The position numbers were made by a program, and so were the translations under genes. The notes beneath the pieces are model-generated. The model made no database searches. It was not told where the DNA came from and worked only from the letters and a program-made list of their open reading frames with translations. From an uncultured Veillonellaceae bacterium (GTDB taxonomy: Bacteria; Bacillota; Negativicutes; Selenomonadales; Selenomonadaceae), in assembly GCA_902801565.1 (NCBI GenBank), contig CADCIX010000016.1, forward strand, positions 1 through 62,818: a DNA stretch of 62,818 bases, given 5' to 3'. Below, one piece after another: positions 51,901 through 61,052 of this stretch (positions within the stretch are counted from its first letter, which is position 1; the number at the start of each line of letters is the position of its first letter).

Positions 51901-53167
51901 GCCAAGGTTTACAGAGGAATGCAAGAAGACCCATACGATCCTGGCACCTCAGATGGCACCGATTCATTTCGATCTCTTCCGTACGGCACTTAGGAAGTAT
52001 GGCTACAATATGGTCATTCCTCCCATGCCGGACAGGGCAGCGATCGATCTGGGACTGCGCTATGTCAACAACGACATGTGCTATCCTGCCATCGTGGTCA
52101 TCGGGCAGCTCATTGCCGCGCTGAAATCCGGGAGCTGTGACCCGGACCATACTTCCATCATGTTGTTCCAGACTTGTGGTGCATGCAGGGCGACGAACTA
52201 TTTGAGCGTTCTTCGCCAGGCACTCAGGCATGCAGGGTTCCCCCAGGTGCCGGTCTTTGCCTGCCGGGGCATGGAGGACGAGACGGATTCCTTCCGCATG
52301 GATCGCAGCTTGCTGACGGATGCCATCAAGGCGGCTGTTTATGGCGATCTGCTCATGAATGTGCGGAACCGCATGATGCCCTATGAGGTGACGAAGGGCA
52401 GCACGCAGAAGCTCTATGGGAAATGGATGGAGCGCTGCAAGGAGGAACTGGTCAAGGGGACGTATTTCAAATTCCGGCGCAATATCAAGAGCATCGTGAA
52501 GGAGTTCGACAATCTTCCCATACGGGAGGATGTATGGAAACCGAAGGTAGGCATTGTGGGCGAGATCCTTGCCAAGTACCATCCCGTTGCCAACAATGAT
52601 ATCGAGAAGGTGCTCATGAAGGAAGGCGCGGAGGTGGTCATGCCGGATTTCGTGGATTTCTTCCTCTATGGGGCCTATGATGCAGTGGTAAGCCATCGCC
52701 TTCTGGACGGCAAGTACAAGGACAAGTTCTTCTCGCGCATGTTCATCCAGTACATCGAATTCTTCCGGCGCCCCATGCGGAAGGCTTTGGAGGCGAGCCG
52801 TCATTTCCGTGCACCCCATACCATCGATTATACGGCAAAGCTGGCAGAGCGCCATGTGAGCCTTGGCAATATGGCAGGGGAGGGATGGTTCCTCACGGGG
52901 GAGATGGTGAAGCTCATCGAGGAGGATGTGCCCAATGTGGTCTGTCTTCAGCCCTTTGGATGCCTTCCGAACCACATCACGGGCAAGGGCGTCATGCACC
53001 AGCTCCGCGAGAGCTATAAGGGAGCGAATTTCGTTGCCATTGACTGCGATGCCGGTTCCAGCGAGGTCAACCAGCTCAACCGTCTCAAGCTCATGCTGGC
53101 GGTGGCGAAAGAGCGCAGGCCAGATGGCATAGAGATGAAGGAAACGGATGCTGGAAGTTTGAGTTGA
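48917..53167 (+). CDS. Acyl-CoA dehydratase activase-related fusion protein
   Basis: A 1416-residue protein, one of the largest in the window. Two BadF/HgdC-type ASKHA ATPase domains come first (about 1-265, with GIDIGSTTIKL and GVCAGGTGSFI; about 323-580, with GIDAGSTTTKI and NEACSAGCGSFIENFA). Then a cysteine motif CGGCGNKC near 610, a DUF2229 domain (about 655-880, with VGRPYHIDPEINHGIPEM further on) and a C-terminal part resembling the dehydratase HgdB subunit (QTCGACRATNYLS, ending near 1400). HgdC proteins hydrolyse ATP to inject an electron into 2-hydroxyacyl-CoA dehydratases. No dehydratase subunits are nearby, so the partner is unknown. Start ATG at 48917. Confidence 0.88.
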   Translation: MDSVFNVGIDIGSTTIKLVVMDRAQKIVYKNYARHFSEIGNALHENLTALKKVVGEHRFSFALTGSAGMGIAQRIGLPFVQEVIACASAVKSLIPDTDTVVELGGEDAKITYFGDAPEQRMNGVCAGGTGSFIDHMAALLSTDAPGLNALAEKGKQIYTIASRCGVFAKTDIQALMNDGAEKADIALSIFQAVVNQTIGNLAQGRPINGRVAFLGGPLHFLPELRKRFIETLKLDDEHVVKVQDGNYFVAMGAALSGETETIDVSDLERSMEKTKEAAARESRQADFVLFEDEEDLARFRERHGRDKVKRGDLASYTGPVHVGIDAGSTTTKIVAIGRDKELLYTSYGSNQGSPLKTVVGEMRELYKAMPSTAHIAGVMTTGYGEAIVKAAIHADGGEVETFAHLRAAQEFCPEVTFVMDIGGQDMKCFFVKDGSIGNITLNEACSAGCGSFIENFAQGLHMTAGEFAQKALSSKAPVDLGTRCTVFMNSKVKQAQKEGAEVGDISAGIALSVIKNALFKVMQLKDVSELGDHIVVQGGTFYNDAVLRSMEKLLDKEVIRPDIAGLMGAYGAAILSLESGQETSSLLSAEELEDFRVATSSYRCGGCGNKCLITMQKFPDGGKYFTGNRCERGIGGEKKENKAPNIYQYKYERVFDYYRPLEHPSRGVIGIPRTLNMYEDYPFWFTFFAFLGYQVRLSGKSTAKLYYKGMATVPSDSLCYPAKLAHGHIMDLVEQGIMKIFYPCEPYNMADEEHPSDNHFNCPIVASYAENIRSNMDILKERDIQFLQPFLPINDKKRMTERLVEEFAPEGCSKQEITEAVEAAYIELERYRQDVRQYGEKILKRMEETGEQAILLVGRPYHIDPEINHGIPEMIQSYGLPILSEDAVYHMPVKAHKLKIVNQWSYHARLYHAAQFAAEHPNVTLIQLSSFGCGLDALTMGQVKEIIEAHDGIYTMIKLDEVSNLGAARIRLRSLMAALARRKALPYKDVPVIERPRFTEECKKTHTILAPQMAPIHFDLFRTALRKYGYNMVIPPMPDRAAIDLGLRYVNNDMCYPAIVVIGQLIAALKSGSCDPDHTSIMLFQTCGACRATNYLSVLRQALRHAGFPQVPVFACRGMEDETDSFRMDRSLLTDAIKAAVYGDLLMNVRNRMMPYEVTKGSTQKLYGKWMERCKEELVKGTYFKFRRNIKSIVKEFDNLPIREDVWKPKVGIVGEILAKYHPVANNDIEKVLMKEGAEVVMPDFVDFFLYGAYDAVVSHRLLDGKYKDKFFSRMFIQYIEFFRRPMRKALEASRHFRAPHTIDYTAKLAERHVSLGNMAGEGWFLTGEMVKLIEEDVPNVVCLQPFGCLPNHITGKGVMHQLRESYKGANFVAIDCDAGSSEVNQLNRLKLMLAVAKERRPDGIEMKETDAGSLS

Positions 53168-53198
53168 GGAAGAAAGAAAAGAAGGAAGGAATGTATTC

Positions 53199-54353
53199 TT
53201 GAGTATACCTGAGCCTTCAGGCGAGTCAGCGAAGAAGCGAGCCTGGCTTTGGTTCGGCTTGCCCTTGTGCCTGTTGCTCCTTTCGATTGGGATGGCTGCG
53301 GCTTATCTCCACTTTGCGGAAAAAAAGATCGATGTCAAGCCGGAGAAGGAAATATCAAAAGAAGAGGAGCCTGTGGCTGCCCGTGACAGGACGACCGTTC
53401 TCATCATGGGCATTGATGAGCGGACGGAGGATGTTGGCCGCACGGACACCCTGATGCTGGCCATGCTGGAGCCGGAGACGGACCGTGCTGCATTGCTTTC
53501 GATTCCCAGGGATACCCGCGTTCACATTAAGGGATATGGGCTTGACAAAGTCAATGCCGCCTATGCCTATGGGAAAGTTCCGCTGGCGGAGCGCACGGTG
53601 GAGGATTTCCTCGGAGTGAAGGTCAATCACTATCTCATCATTGATACAAAGGCATTTGTCAAGGTCATTGATGCCATTGGCGGCGTGGATATCAATGTGG
53701 AAGAGCGCATGTATTACGAGGATCCATGGGATGATGACGGCGGGCTTCTCATCGATTTCCAGCCGGGGCGCCAGCACATGGACGGATGCGAGGCCATTAC
53801 CTATGTGCGCTATCGCGATGCTGAGGGTGATGCAGGAAGGATCCGTCGTCAGCAGGCATTTATGCGGGCCTGCATGGAGAGGCTCTTGTCGCCGTCGGTT
53901 CTTGTGAACCTGCCCATTGTCGTTCAGGAGATCGCTTCCTCTGTTCGCACGGATCTCAGCATACCCCAGCTTCTTGAACTGGCCGGCAGTCTCAAGCAGG
54001 CTTCGGAGTATGGGCTGAAGGTTGACACGGTGCCGGGAGAATACGAATACATTGACGGCATTTGCTATTTGTTGCCCGATATCCAGAAAATGAGGACTAC
54101 GGTTGCCAACACATTGGGAATTCAGATGAACAAAGACCTATCCGATAGTTTCGAGGGTGCCACACGGGATTATGAGGAAGTGCAGGAACCTGAGTCGCAG
54201 CTTCGGGAACTGTCGAAGGAAAACAGTGGGGCCAGGCCCGAAGGGCCAGGAGGCAATGCGGTTGCGGTGGAATATGAGCCGGCAGACGCTACTGGAAAGG
54301 ATCGCGAAGTGATGCCGTCCCAAGGAGAATATGCCGGACATGTGGCAATGTGA
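53199..54353 (+). CDS. LytR-CpsA-Psr (LCP) family protein
   Basis: A 384-residue bitopic protein, with one membrane helix at about 14-33, and an external LCP domain (VLIMGIDERTEDVGRTDTLMLA, ALLSIPRDTRVHI, then YVRYRDAEGDAGRIRRQQAFM). LCP enzymes attach glycopolymers to peptidoglycan. It starts at a TTG behind AGGAAGGA. A proline/glycine-rich C-terminal tail follows the domain. The next gene is a polysaccharide deacetylase, suggesting joint envelope work. Confidence 0.9.
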   Translation: MSIPEPSGESAKKRAWLWFGLPLCLLLLSIGMAAAYLHFAEKKIDVKPEKEISKEEEPVAARDRTTVLIMGIDERTEDVGRTDTLMLAMLEPETDRAALLSIPRDTRVHIKGYGLDKVNAAYAYGKVPLAERTVEDFLGVKVNHYLIIDTKAFVKVIDAIGGVDINVEERMYYEDPWDDDGGLLIDFQPGRQHMDGCEAITYVRYRDAEGDAGRIRRQQAFMRACMERLLSPSVLVNLPIVVQEIASSVRTDLSIPQLLELAGSLKQASEYGLKVDTVPGEYEYIDGICYLLPDIQKMRTTVANTLGIQMNKDLSDSFEGATRDYEEVQEPESQLRELSKENSGARPEGPGGNAVAVEYEPADATGKDREVMPSQGEYAGHVAM

Positions 54354-54375
54354 TGGAATAAGAAGGGAAATCATA

Positions 54376-55320
54376 ATGGAATTCAGGAATATACTTCGTG
54401 GAAGCATGATGTTAAAGATATTGTGTATTGTTGTATTCGGCAGTGCACTCCTTGTATGGGGCATAACAGAGTACAGGCCTGGTACGATGAATGCAGCGGC
54501 CAAGGATGCGGAAGCAGAGGAAACTGTTGCGGTGGCAGAAGAGGAAAAGGCGGCGGTGCCGGAATCGGCATTTTGTGTGATTGCCAATGATGACTTCTCC
54601 AATCTGCAGCTTGAGGATGTGAAAAAGCCGGTCTATGACCGATATACTCTTGCCCAGCGTCGTGAAAAGGGACTGCCCACAGAGTTTTCGGAAATTGTTC
54701 CGTATACACAGGAAAAGGTCGCGTACCTTACCTTTGATGATGGACCGGACAACAATAATACGCCTGCTGTTCTTGACATACTGAAAGCGTATGGTGTCCC
54801 TGCCACTTTTTATGTGGTGGGCTACATGGCAGAGGCCAATCCCGATGTGCTGAAGCGCATCTATGAGGAGGGACATGCCATCGGGAATCATACCTATGAC
54901 CATGATTACTGGAATCTTTATGCTTCTCCGGATAATTTTCTGACACAGCTCATGTATACGGATGACATCATCTACAATATCATAGGCGTGCGCCCCCTCA
55001 TCACCCGTGCGCCGGGTGGGACCGTCGGCATGTTTACTGACGAGTTTCCTCCCGCGCTCAAGGCGAACGGTTATGTCGAGCATGACTGGAATGTCTGCAA
55101 CGAAGATGCCACCCCGAAGCACCCGAATGCGGAGATGCAGATTTCCTATATTGACCAGCAGACGCAGTATGAGCTGAAGGACAATATGGCCCTGGTGCTC
55201 ATGCATTGCGGTGGCGGCAAGGAGGAAACTGTGTACGCCCTTCCGGCCATTATCATGCTTCTTCAGGAAAAGGGATACCGCTTCGGTGTTGTCACACCCA
55301 TGACGCCGCAGCCGCGCTGA
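54376..55320 (+). CDS. Polysaccharide deacetylase (NodB homology domain)
   Basis: A 314-residue exported or membrane-anchored protein (hydrophobic segment about 15-32). The NodB domain has TFDDGPD (catalytic Asp and metal Asp), GNHTYDHDYW (HxxxH), RAPGG and, near the end, LVLMHCGGG. Likely removes N-acetyl groups from peptidoglycan or another surface glycan. I start it at the ATG at 54376 behind AAGGGA. It is co-directional with the LCP gene, 22 bases before it. Confidence 0.9.
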   Translation: MEFRNILRGSMMLKILCIVVFGSALLVWGITEYRPGTMNAAAKDAEAEETVAVAEEEKAAVPESAFCVIANDDFSNLQLEDVKKPVYDRYTLAQRREKGLPTEFSEIVPYTQEKVAYLTFDDGPDNNNTPAVLDILKAYGVPATFYVVGYMAEANPDVLKRIYEEGHAIGNHTYDHDYWNLYASPDNFLTQLMYTDDIIYNIIGVRPLITRAPGGTVGMFTDEFPPALKANGYVEHDWNVCNEDATPKHPNAEMQISYIDQQTQYELKDNMALVLMHCGGGKEETVYALPAIIMLLQEKGYRFGVVTPMTPQPR

Positions 55321-55346
55321 AGACCGTCGTGATTTTGAAAAAATGT

Positions 55347-55375
55347 TTGACATGGGAATGCCTGTGTGGTATATT
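55347..55375 (+). promoter_or_regulatory. Promoter of the metK transcript
   Basis: Consensus TTGACA (55347-55352), 17-base spacer, TATATT (55370-55375), placing the transcription start just before the SAM riboswitch. Confidence 0.8.
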
Positions 55376-55407
55376 GGGACTCGTGAAAGTTAAACAGCAG
55401 AATATGG

Positions 55408-55512
55408 AACTCATCCAGAGCAGTGGAGGGAATGGCCCGATGAAACTGCGGCAACCCTTGACCATGTCAAAACGGTGCCAATTCCTTTAGGTAGCTACCT
55501 ATAAGATGAGAC
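55408..55512 (+). ncRNA. SAM-I (S-box) riboswitch
   Basis: P1 is formed by ACTCATC (about 55409-55415) and GATGAG (55505-55510). The core contains the S-box signatures CAGAG...TGGAGGGAATGGCCC, GATGAAAC, CGGCAACC and GGTGCCAATTCC. It binds S-adenosylmethionine and lies 80 bases before metK with a terminator in between, so high SAM should stop transcription of metK. Confidence 0.95.
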
Positions 55513-55520
55513 GGGAATAA

Positions 55521-55553
55521 GAAACCTCTCTATTATAGATAGAGAGGTTTTTC
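55521..55553 (+). terminator. Riboswitch-controlled terminator of metK
   Basis: AAACCTCTCTAT-TATAG-ATAGAGAGGTTT then TTCG: a 12-bp stem right after the riboswitch; it is the expression platform. Confidence 0.9.
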
Positions 55554-55593
55554 GTTTGGGTTTCATGGCTGCAAGAACAAAGGAGGAATCTTT

Positions 55594-56784
55594 ATGAGCA
55601 AGAAACGCATGTATTTCACGTCGGAATCCGTGACGGAAGGCCATCCTGACAAGATGGCGGACCAGATTTCCGACAGCATCCTCGATGCCATCATCGCTCA
55701 GGATCCCAATGGCCGTGTTGCCTGCGAAACCTTGGTGACCACGGGGCAGGTTCATGTGGTGGGCGAGATCTCCACGACCTGCTATGTGGACATTCCTCGT
55801 ATTATTCGTGACACGGTGCAGGAAATCGGCTATACGGATGCAGCCTATGGCTTTGACTGCAAGACTTGCGGCATCCTCGTGTCCCTCGACGAGCAGTCGG
55901 CGGATATTGCACTTGGCGTTGACAAGGCCTTTGAGGCCAAGAAGGGCGACATGGATGCAGCAGAGGCCATCGGCGCAGGGGACCAGGGCATGATGTTCGG
56001 TTATGCCACCAATGAGACGGAGGAGTTCATGCCCCTTCCCATTGCATTGGCGCACCGTCTGGCCCGTCGCCTCACGGAGGTGCGAAAGAGCGGGGAGCTC
56101 AAGTATCTGCGCCCCGATGGCAAGACCCAGGTCACGGTGGTCTATGAGGATGGAAAGCCTGTCTGCGTGGATACCATCGTTATCTCCACCCAGCATGATC
56201 CCGACGTGACTCTGGAGCAGATTGAGAAGGACCTTATCGAGAAGGTCGTGAAGCCCATCGTTCCGGCAGAGCTTCTGCGGGAGGATACGAAATATTACAT
56301 CAACCCCACGGGCAAGTTCGTCATCGGCGGTCCCCAGGGCGACTCCGGTCTCACGGGCCGCAAGATCATTGTCGATACCTATGGCGGCTGGGCGCGTCAT
56401 GGCGGCGGCGCATTCTCCGGCAAGGATCCCACGAAGGTGGACAGGAGCGCTGCCTACGCTGCCCGTTATGTGGCGAAGAACATCGTGGCTGCAGGGCTTG
56501 CTGACCGTTGCGAGATACAGCTGGCCTATGCCATCGGCGTGGCCCGTCCTGTTTCCGTTATGGTGGATACCTTCGGCACCCATAAGGTGGACGAGGAAGT
56601 CATCGAGAAGCTGGTGGAGAAGAATTTCGACCTGCGCCCGGCAGGCATCATCCGCATGCTGGATCTTCGCCGTCCCATCTACAAGCAGACGGCTGCCTAT
56701 GGCCACTTTGGCCGTACGGATGTTGACCTTCCGTGGGAGCACACGGATAAGGCAGCGGATCTCAAGCAGCAGGCAGGTCTGTAA
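55594..56784 (+). CDS. metK: S-adenosylmethionine synthetase
   Basis: A 396-residue enzyme that makes SAM from methionine and [20 protein letters not shown] near the start, [12 protein letters not shown] and [16 protein letters not shown] are the family signatures. AAGGAGG precedes the ATG. It is a single-gene unit regulated by the SAM-I riboswitch and followed by a terminator. Confidence 0.97.
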   Translation: MSKKRMYFTSESVTEGHPDKMADQISDSILDAIIAQDPNGRVACETLVTTGQVHVVGEISTTCYVDIPRIIRDTVQEIGYTDAAYGFDCKTCGILVSLDEQSADIALGVDKAFEAKKGDMDAAEAIGAGDQGMMFGYATNETEEFMPLPIALAHRLARRLTEVRKSGELKYLRPDGKTQVTVVYEDGKPVCVDTIVISTQHDPDVTLEQIEKDLIEKVVKPIVPAELLREDTKYYINPTGKFVIGGPQGDSGLTGRKIIVDTYGGWARHGGGAFSGKDPTKVDRSAAYAARYVAKNIVAAGLADRCEIQLAYAIGVARPVSVMVDTFGTHKVDEEVIEKLVEKNFDLRPAGIIRMLDLRRPIYKQTAAYGHFGRTDVDLPWEHTDKAADLKQQAGL

Positions 56785-56804
56785 GATCGCATAAGATTAT
56801 GACA

Positions 56805-56840
56805 ATATCGGCACGAGCCTTTACTCGTGCCGATATCTTT
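56805..56840 (+). terminator. Terminator after metK
   Basis: ATATCGGCACGAG-CCTTTA-CTCGTGCCGATAT, a perfect 13-bp stem with CTTTATG after it. Confidence 0.85.
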
Positions 56841-56858
56841 ATGTTTGAAAAAAAATAT

Positions 56859-56887
56859 TTGACAACAGGCATGGTCTATACTAATAT
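56859..56887 (+). promoter_or_regulatory. Promoter of typA
   Basis: TTGACA (56859-56864), 17-base spacer, TAATAT (56882-56887), about 80 bases before the start codon. Confidence 0.65.
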
Positions 56888-56968
56888 TGAAGCGTTGCAA
56901 AGAACTTCGGGATACATTTCACTGTATCTTTTTTGTTTATATGGAAGTCTAGGGAGGTAACTGTTTCA

Positions 56969-58786
56969 GTGACTACGAAAGAGAATTTGAGGAATATTGC
57001 CATCATCGCCCATGTTGACCATGGAAAGACGACGCTTGTGGATGCTATGCTCAAGCAGAGCCATGTGTTCCGCTCCAATGAGCAGGTGGAGGAACGCGTC
57101 ATGGACTCCGGGGACCTGGAGCGTGAGCGCGGCATCACCATCCTGTCGAAGAATACGTCCATTCTCTACAATGGCATAAAGATCAACATTGTTGATACAC
57201 CGGGCCATGCGGACTTCGGCGGTGAGGTAGAGCGTGTCCTCAACATGGTGGATGGCGTGCTTCTTCTCGTGGATGCCTTTGAGGGGCCGATGCCCCAGAC
57301 GAAGTACGTCCTGCGCAAGGCACTGGAGCAGAAACTCAAGCCCATTGTCGTCATCAACAAGATCGACCGTCCCGACCAGCGGGTGGACGATGTATACGAT
57401 GAGGTGCTGGAGCTCTTCATGGAACTCGATGCGGATGATGACCAGCTGGAGTTCCCCGTCATTTACGCTACTGCCCGCGACGGCATTGCAAAGCATGAGA
57501 TGGATGATGAGTCGGACAACCTCGAGCCCTTGATGGAAACCATTGTCAAGGAGATTCCCGCGCCCCGTGGCGATGAGGATGGCCCCTTGCAGATGATGGT
57601 CACCACACTGGAGGCTGACGACTATGTGGGGCGCGTTGCCATTGGCCGCATTATCCGCGGCAAGGCAAAGACGAACCAGAATGTCGTTGTCATCAATGGG
57701 GACCAGGAGATCAAGGCAAAGATTGGCAAGGTCTTTGTCTATCAGGGATTGAACCGCGTGGAGGCTCCCGAGGCAGGCGTGGGTGAAATCGTTGCACTCA
57801 CGGGCCTTGGGGATGTGAGCATCGGCTATACCGTGGCAGATGCGGAGAACCCGGAGGCGTTGCCCAGCATCAACATCGATGAGCCGACTCTTTCCATGAC
57901 CTTTGGCGTCAATACGAGTCCCTTTGCCGGCAGGGAAGGACAGTTCGTGACCTCCCGCCATATCCGCGACCGCCTGTTCAAGGAAGTAGAGACGAATGTT
58001 GCCCTGCGGGTGGAGGAGACGGATTCTGCCGATGTGTTCAAGGTTTCCGGACGCGGTGAGTTGCATCTCTCTATCCTCATTGAGCAGATGCGTCGTGAGG
58101 GGTATGAACTTCAGGTCGGAAAGCCTGAGGTGGTCTACAAGACCATCAACGGGCAGAAGTGCGAGCCCATCGAGAATCTTACCATAGAGGTTCCCCAGGA
58201 ATACATGGGGGCTGTCATGGAGTCCCTTGGAACGCGCAAGGCGGACCTTCAGAACATGACGGAGGTTTCCGGCTACATGCGCATGCAGTTCACGATTCCT
58301 GCCCGTGGCCTCATCGGTTTCCGCGGGGAACTCCTCACCAGCACCAAGGGAAATGGCATCATGAACCATGTCTTCCATGGATATGTTCCCTACAAGGGGG
58401 ATATCCCGGGACGTTCCCATGGCTCCCTTGTGGCCTTTGAGCAGGGCGAGACCACGGGATATGGCATCTATACATTGCAGGACCGTGGTACTATGTTTAT
58501 CTCTCCGGGACAGCAGGTTTATGAGGGAATGATCATAGGCGAGAATTCCCGTGAGATGGATATCGACATCAATCCTTGCAAGCAGAAGCATGTATCGAAT
58601 ATGAGAACCTCATCCTCTGATGAGGCCATCCGCCTTGTGCCGCCTCGCATCCTGAGCCTGGAGCAGGCCCTTGAATACATCAACGAGGATGAGCTGGTGG
58701 AGGTCACGCCTGGCAATATCCGTCTGCGCAAGGCAATCCTTGACCGAACGACGCGTGGCCGCGCAGCCAAGAATGCCCGCAAATAA
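56969..58786 (+). CDS. typA: Ribosome-binding GTPase TypA/BipA
   Basis: A 605-residue translational GTPase: G1 AHVDHGKTT, switch region with [13 protein letters not shown]3 [12 protein letters not shown]4 NKIDRPDQR, then EF-G-like domains and the BipA-specific C-terminal domain. It helps assemble 50S subunits, especially in stress or cold. I start it at the GTG at 56969 ([13 protein letters not shown]) with GGGAGG upstream; an in-frame ATG at 56933 precedes the ribosome site and is less likely. Confidence 0.95.
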   Translation: MTTKENLRNIAIIAHVDHGKTTLVDAMLKQSHVFRSNEQVEERVMDSGDLERERGITILSKNTSILYNGIKINIVDTPGHADFGGEVERVLNMVDGVLLLVDAFEGPMPQTKYVLRKALEQKLKPIVVINKIDRPDQRVDDVYDEVLELFMELDADDDQLEFPVIYATARDGIAKHEMDDESDNLEPLMETIVKEIPAPRGDEDGPLQMMVTTLEADDYVGRVAIGRIIRGKAKTNQNVVVINGDQEIKAKIGKVFVYQGLNRVEAPEAGVGEIVALTGLGDVSIGYTVADAENPEALPSINIDEPTLSMTFGVNTSPFAGREGQFVTSRHIRDRLFKEVETNVALRVEETDSADVFKVSGRGELHLSILIEQMRREGYELQVGKPEVVYKTINGQKCEPIENLTIEVPQEYMGAVMESLGTRKADLQNMTEVSGYMRMQFTIPARGLIGFRGELLTSTKGNGIMNHVFHGYVPYKGDIPGRSHGSLVAFEQGETTGYGIYTLQDRGTMFISPGQQVYEGMIIGENSREMDIDINPCKQKHVSNMRTSSSDEAIRLVPPRILSLEQALEYINEDELVEVTPGNIRLRKAILDRTTRGRAAKNARK

Positions 58787-58811
58787 GATTTTATGAAAAA
58801 TATCTGAAAAT

Positions 58812-58860
58812 AAAGCAAAGGTCCTATAAGTTTTTACTGTAAGACTTTTGCTTTTTCTTT
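58812..58860 (+). terminator. Terminator after typA
   Basis: AAAGCAAAGGTC...GACTTTTGCTTTTTCTTTT with one mismatched pair and a ~19-base loop, then a T tract. Confidence 0.65.
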
Positions 58861-58876
58861 TGAAGTATGGTAAGAT
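58848..58876 (+). promoter_or_regulatory. Putative promoter of sepF
   Basis: TTGCTT (58848-58853), 17-base spacer, TAAGAT (58871-58876). The -35 box overlaps the typA terminator. Confidence 0.4.
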
Positions 58877-58939
58877 AGATTCACTACATGGAAATTCTAT
58901 GAATGCTATTATATTCAGATAATTGGAAGGGCGATTGGT

Positions 58940-59479
58940 ATGCAATTATTGAAGAAGATCACGGATTTCATCATGCCTCCTGTGGAGGAGGAGTTTGAAG
59001 AGGTTGTAGAGCCTGTGAGCCAGCAAACAGCCAGGGCCGAACGCAATGAGGAGATTGCTGAGCGCATGGTTGCCAATGGCGGGGCTGTGAGCTATGGGGG
59101 AGCTTCTTATCAGGCTGCGGAGGAGCAGCGTCCGGCATATGAGCGCATGACCTATGAGTCTGTGCAGGACAATGCCAAGGCGGCCCGTTCCCAGTTCAAG
59201 GTTCACACGACAAAGCCGCAGGAGATGCGGGTACAGGTGTATGTGCCTTCTGCTTTCGATCAAGTGGCTGTGATGGCGGATGACCTCAAGGACAAGAAAG
59301 CTGTCATTGTGAACTATGAGAAGGTGGATTTGGCGGAGCAACGCCGCATCTGCGATTTTCTCAATGGTGTCTGCTACGTTCTGGATGGCGATGCCCGCCG
59401 CATCTCCCAGAACATCGTCCTCTATGTGCCGGAGGGCATTGATGTTTCCGATGCCATGAGCGTGGCATTTACGGATTGA
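58940..59479 (+). CDS. sepF: Cell division protein SepF
   Basis: A 179-residue protein. The N-terminal amphipathic membrane-anchoring helix (MQLLKKITDFIMPP) is followed by an acidic linker and the C-terminal beta domain (QEMRVQVYVPSAFDQVAVMADDLKDKKAVIVNYEKVD...CDFLNGVCYVLDG), which polymerises and binds FtsZ. It anchors the Z-ring to the membrane. It stands alone here rather than in the usual ylm cluster near ftsZ. Confidence 0.92.
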   Translation: MQLLKKITDFIMPPVEEEFEEVVEPVSQQTARAERNEEIAERMVANGGAVSYGGASYQAAEEQRPAYERMTYESVQDNAKAARSQFKVHTTKPQEMRVQVYVPSAFDQVAVMADDLKDKKAVIVNYEKVDLAEQRRICDFLNGVCYVLDGDARRISQNIVLYVPEGIDVSDAMSVAFTD

Positions 59480-59504
59480 GCTTTTATAATAATATTGCAG
59501 TTGA

Positions 59505-59537
59505 AACAAAGCAGTCTCAGGATTGCTTTGTTTTTTC
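59505..59537 (+). terminator. Terminator between sepF and pepD
   Basis: AACAAAGCA-N10-TGCTTTGTT followed by TTTTC: a perfect 9-bp stem. Confidence 0.8.
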
Positions 59538-59553
59538 TTTGGAGGATGATGTG

Positions 59554-60999
59554 ATGAACAGCGAGATATTGGAAAATGTCCTGAAGGAATTTGAGAAGCT
59601 GGCAGCCATCCCACGGAAGTCCGGGCATGAAAAGGCGGTCAGTGACTTTTTGAAGGGTTATCTTGAGGAACTTGGCTTTCAGACAGTGCAGGATGAAGTA
59701 TTCAACATCATCGCTGATAAACCGGCATCTGCTGGGTTTGAGAAGGCACCTCTGGTCATCCTGCAGGGGCATATGGACATGGTATGCGTGGCTGAGGAGG
59801 GATATGATTACGATCCTTTGCGGGATCCCATCAAGCTCAGGCGCACGGAGGAATACCTGGAGGCAGAGGGAACCAGCCTTGGATCGGATGACGGCATCGG
59901 CGTGGCAGAGGCCATCTATATCCTGAAAACCATGGAGAATCATGGTCCCCTGCGCCTTATTGTCACGGTGGATGAGGAGCAGGGAATGAAAGGGGCCATT
60001 CATCTGGACAGGCGCTATCTGGAGGATGCTGCGTTCCTGATCAACTGCGATTCCGAGAACTATGATGAGCTCACTGTGGGAAGTGCGGGGAGCGTCAATC
60101 TGGATTTCAGCCGCAAAATGAAATGTGTGCCGCCTCACGCGGGGCATGCCTGGATAGTGGGAGCAAAAGGGCTCAAGGGCGGACATTCGGGAGAGCGCAT
60201 CGGGGATGGCAGGGGGAACGCCCTTCGCACCTTGGCAGCGGCAATCCGTGCTATTCAGAAAAAGGGAGAGGTGGAGCTCGTTTCCTTTGACGGCGGCAAG
60301 GCACGCAATGCGATTCCCTCCGATGCACGGGCGGTGTTTGTGTCGGATATTCCAAAGGCAGAGATCCAGGCGGTGCTGGCGGAGCAGGAACAGCGTTTCC
60401 GGCAGATGTACGGTGCAGCGGATGAGGGTCGCTTTTTGTTGGAGGAGACGGGATTGCCGGAGGAAGTGTTTGTGCCGGAGGATACCCTGGCTCTTCTGCG
60501 GCTCATCCAGATCATCCACAGCGGTGTATATGCCATGAGCCAGGCGGTTCCCGGTCTTGTGGAGACTTCCGCGAATCTCGGCGTCATCGGTACGGAGGGG
60601 AACAGGGTTTTCGTGCAATGCATGCCCCGCTCGGCCAGTGACCAAAAGATTGACGAGTTTTGTCGTACGGCAGAGGACTGGGCAGCCCTTACCGGCTTTG
60701 ATTTGCAGATCGGCACGAAATCGCCGGGCTGGAAGGAGAACAAGAATAGCAGGATGGCAAGGCTCATGGAGGAAATCTTTCAGGAACAGAATGGGAAGCC
60801 CATGAAGGTTGGAACGATCCATGCTGGGCTGGAATGCGGCTGGCATTTCTGCAAGAACCCCAGTTTAGACATCGTGTCCATCGGCGTCACGACGCAGGAG
60901 ATTCATAGTCCGAGAGAACGTTTGGTATTATCCACGGTGGAACCGCAGGTAAGGCTCATCTGCGAGGCATTGAGGAGAATTGCAAAATACGATAAATGA
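59554..60999 (+). CDS. pepD: Aminoacyl-histidine dipeptidase (M20, PepD)
   Basis: A 481-residue zinc peptidase of the M20C family that cleaves dipeptides such as Xaa-His. Metal and catalytic motifs: QGHMDMVCV, GSDDGIGVA, VDEEQGMKGAI, and the C-terminal HAGLECG. The ATG at 59554 follows GGAGG; a hairpin terminator separates it from sepF. A shared bidirectional terminator separates it from the convergent dha genes. Confidence 0.93.
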   Translation: MNSEILENVLKEFEKLAAIPRKSGHEKAVSDFLKGYLEELGFQTVQDEVFNIIADKPASAGFEKAPLVILQGHMDMVCVAEEGYDYDPLRDPIKLRRTEEYLEAEGTSLGSDDGIGVAEAIYILKTMENHGPLRLIVTVDEEQGMKGAIHLDRRYLEDAAFLINCDSENYDELTVGSAGSVNLDFSRKMKCVPPHAGHAWIVGAKGLKGGHSGERIGDGRGNALRTLAAAIRAIQKKGEVELVSFDGGKARNAIPSDARAVFVSDIPKAEIQAVLAEQEQRFRQMYGAADEGRFLLEETGLPEEVFVPEDTLALLRLIQIIHSGVYAMSQAVPGLVETSANLGVIGTEGNRVFVQCMPRSASDQKIDEFCRTAEDWAALTGFDLQIGTKSPGWKENKNSRMARLMEEIFQEQNGKPMKVGTIHAGLECGWHFCKNPSLDIVSIGVTTQEIHSPRERLVLSTVEPQVRLICEALRRIAKYDK

Positions 61000-61010
61000 T
61001 AAATAAAGAA

Positions 61011-61048
61011 CGGGATGGCACCTGTGCTGGTGTCATCCCGCTTTTTTG
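61011..61048. terminator. Terminator between pepD and dhaL (convergent)
   Basis: CGGGATGGCACC-TGTGCT-GGTGTCATCCCG plus CTTTTTTG: 12-bp stem with one mismatch. The T run serves pepD; the weaker A-rich flank on the other side may serve dhaL. Confidence 0.85.
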
Positions 61049-61052
61049 CCGA

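Noticed and set aside
50651..52999. A 782-codon open frame antisense to the activase gene
   Set aside because: It mirrors the coding strand. Codon bias of the real gene avoids TTA, CTA and TCA, which leaves the opposite strand free of stops. The translation has no recognisable domain and no ribosome site. The same holds for long antisense frames at 15959-17713, 4332-5798, 56966-58591, 8522-9811 and 9950-11068.
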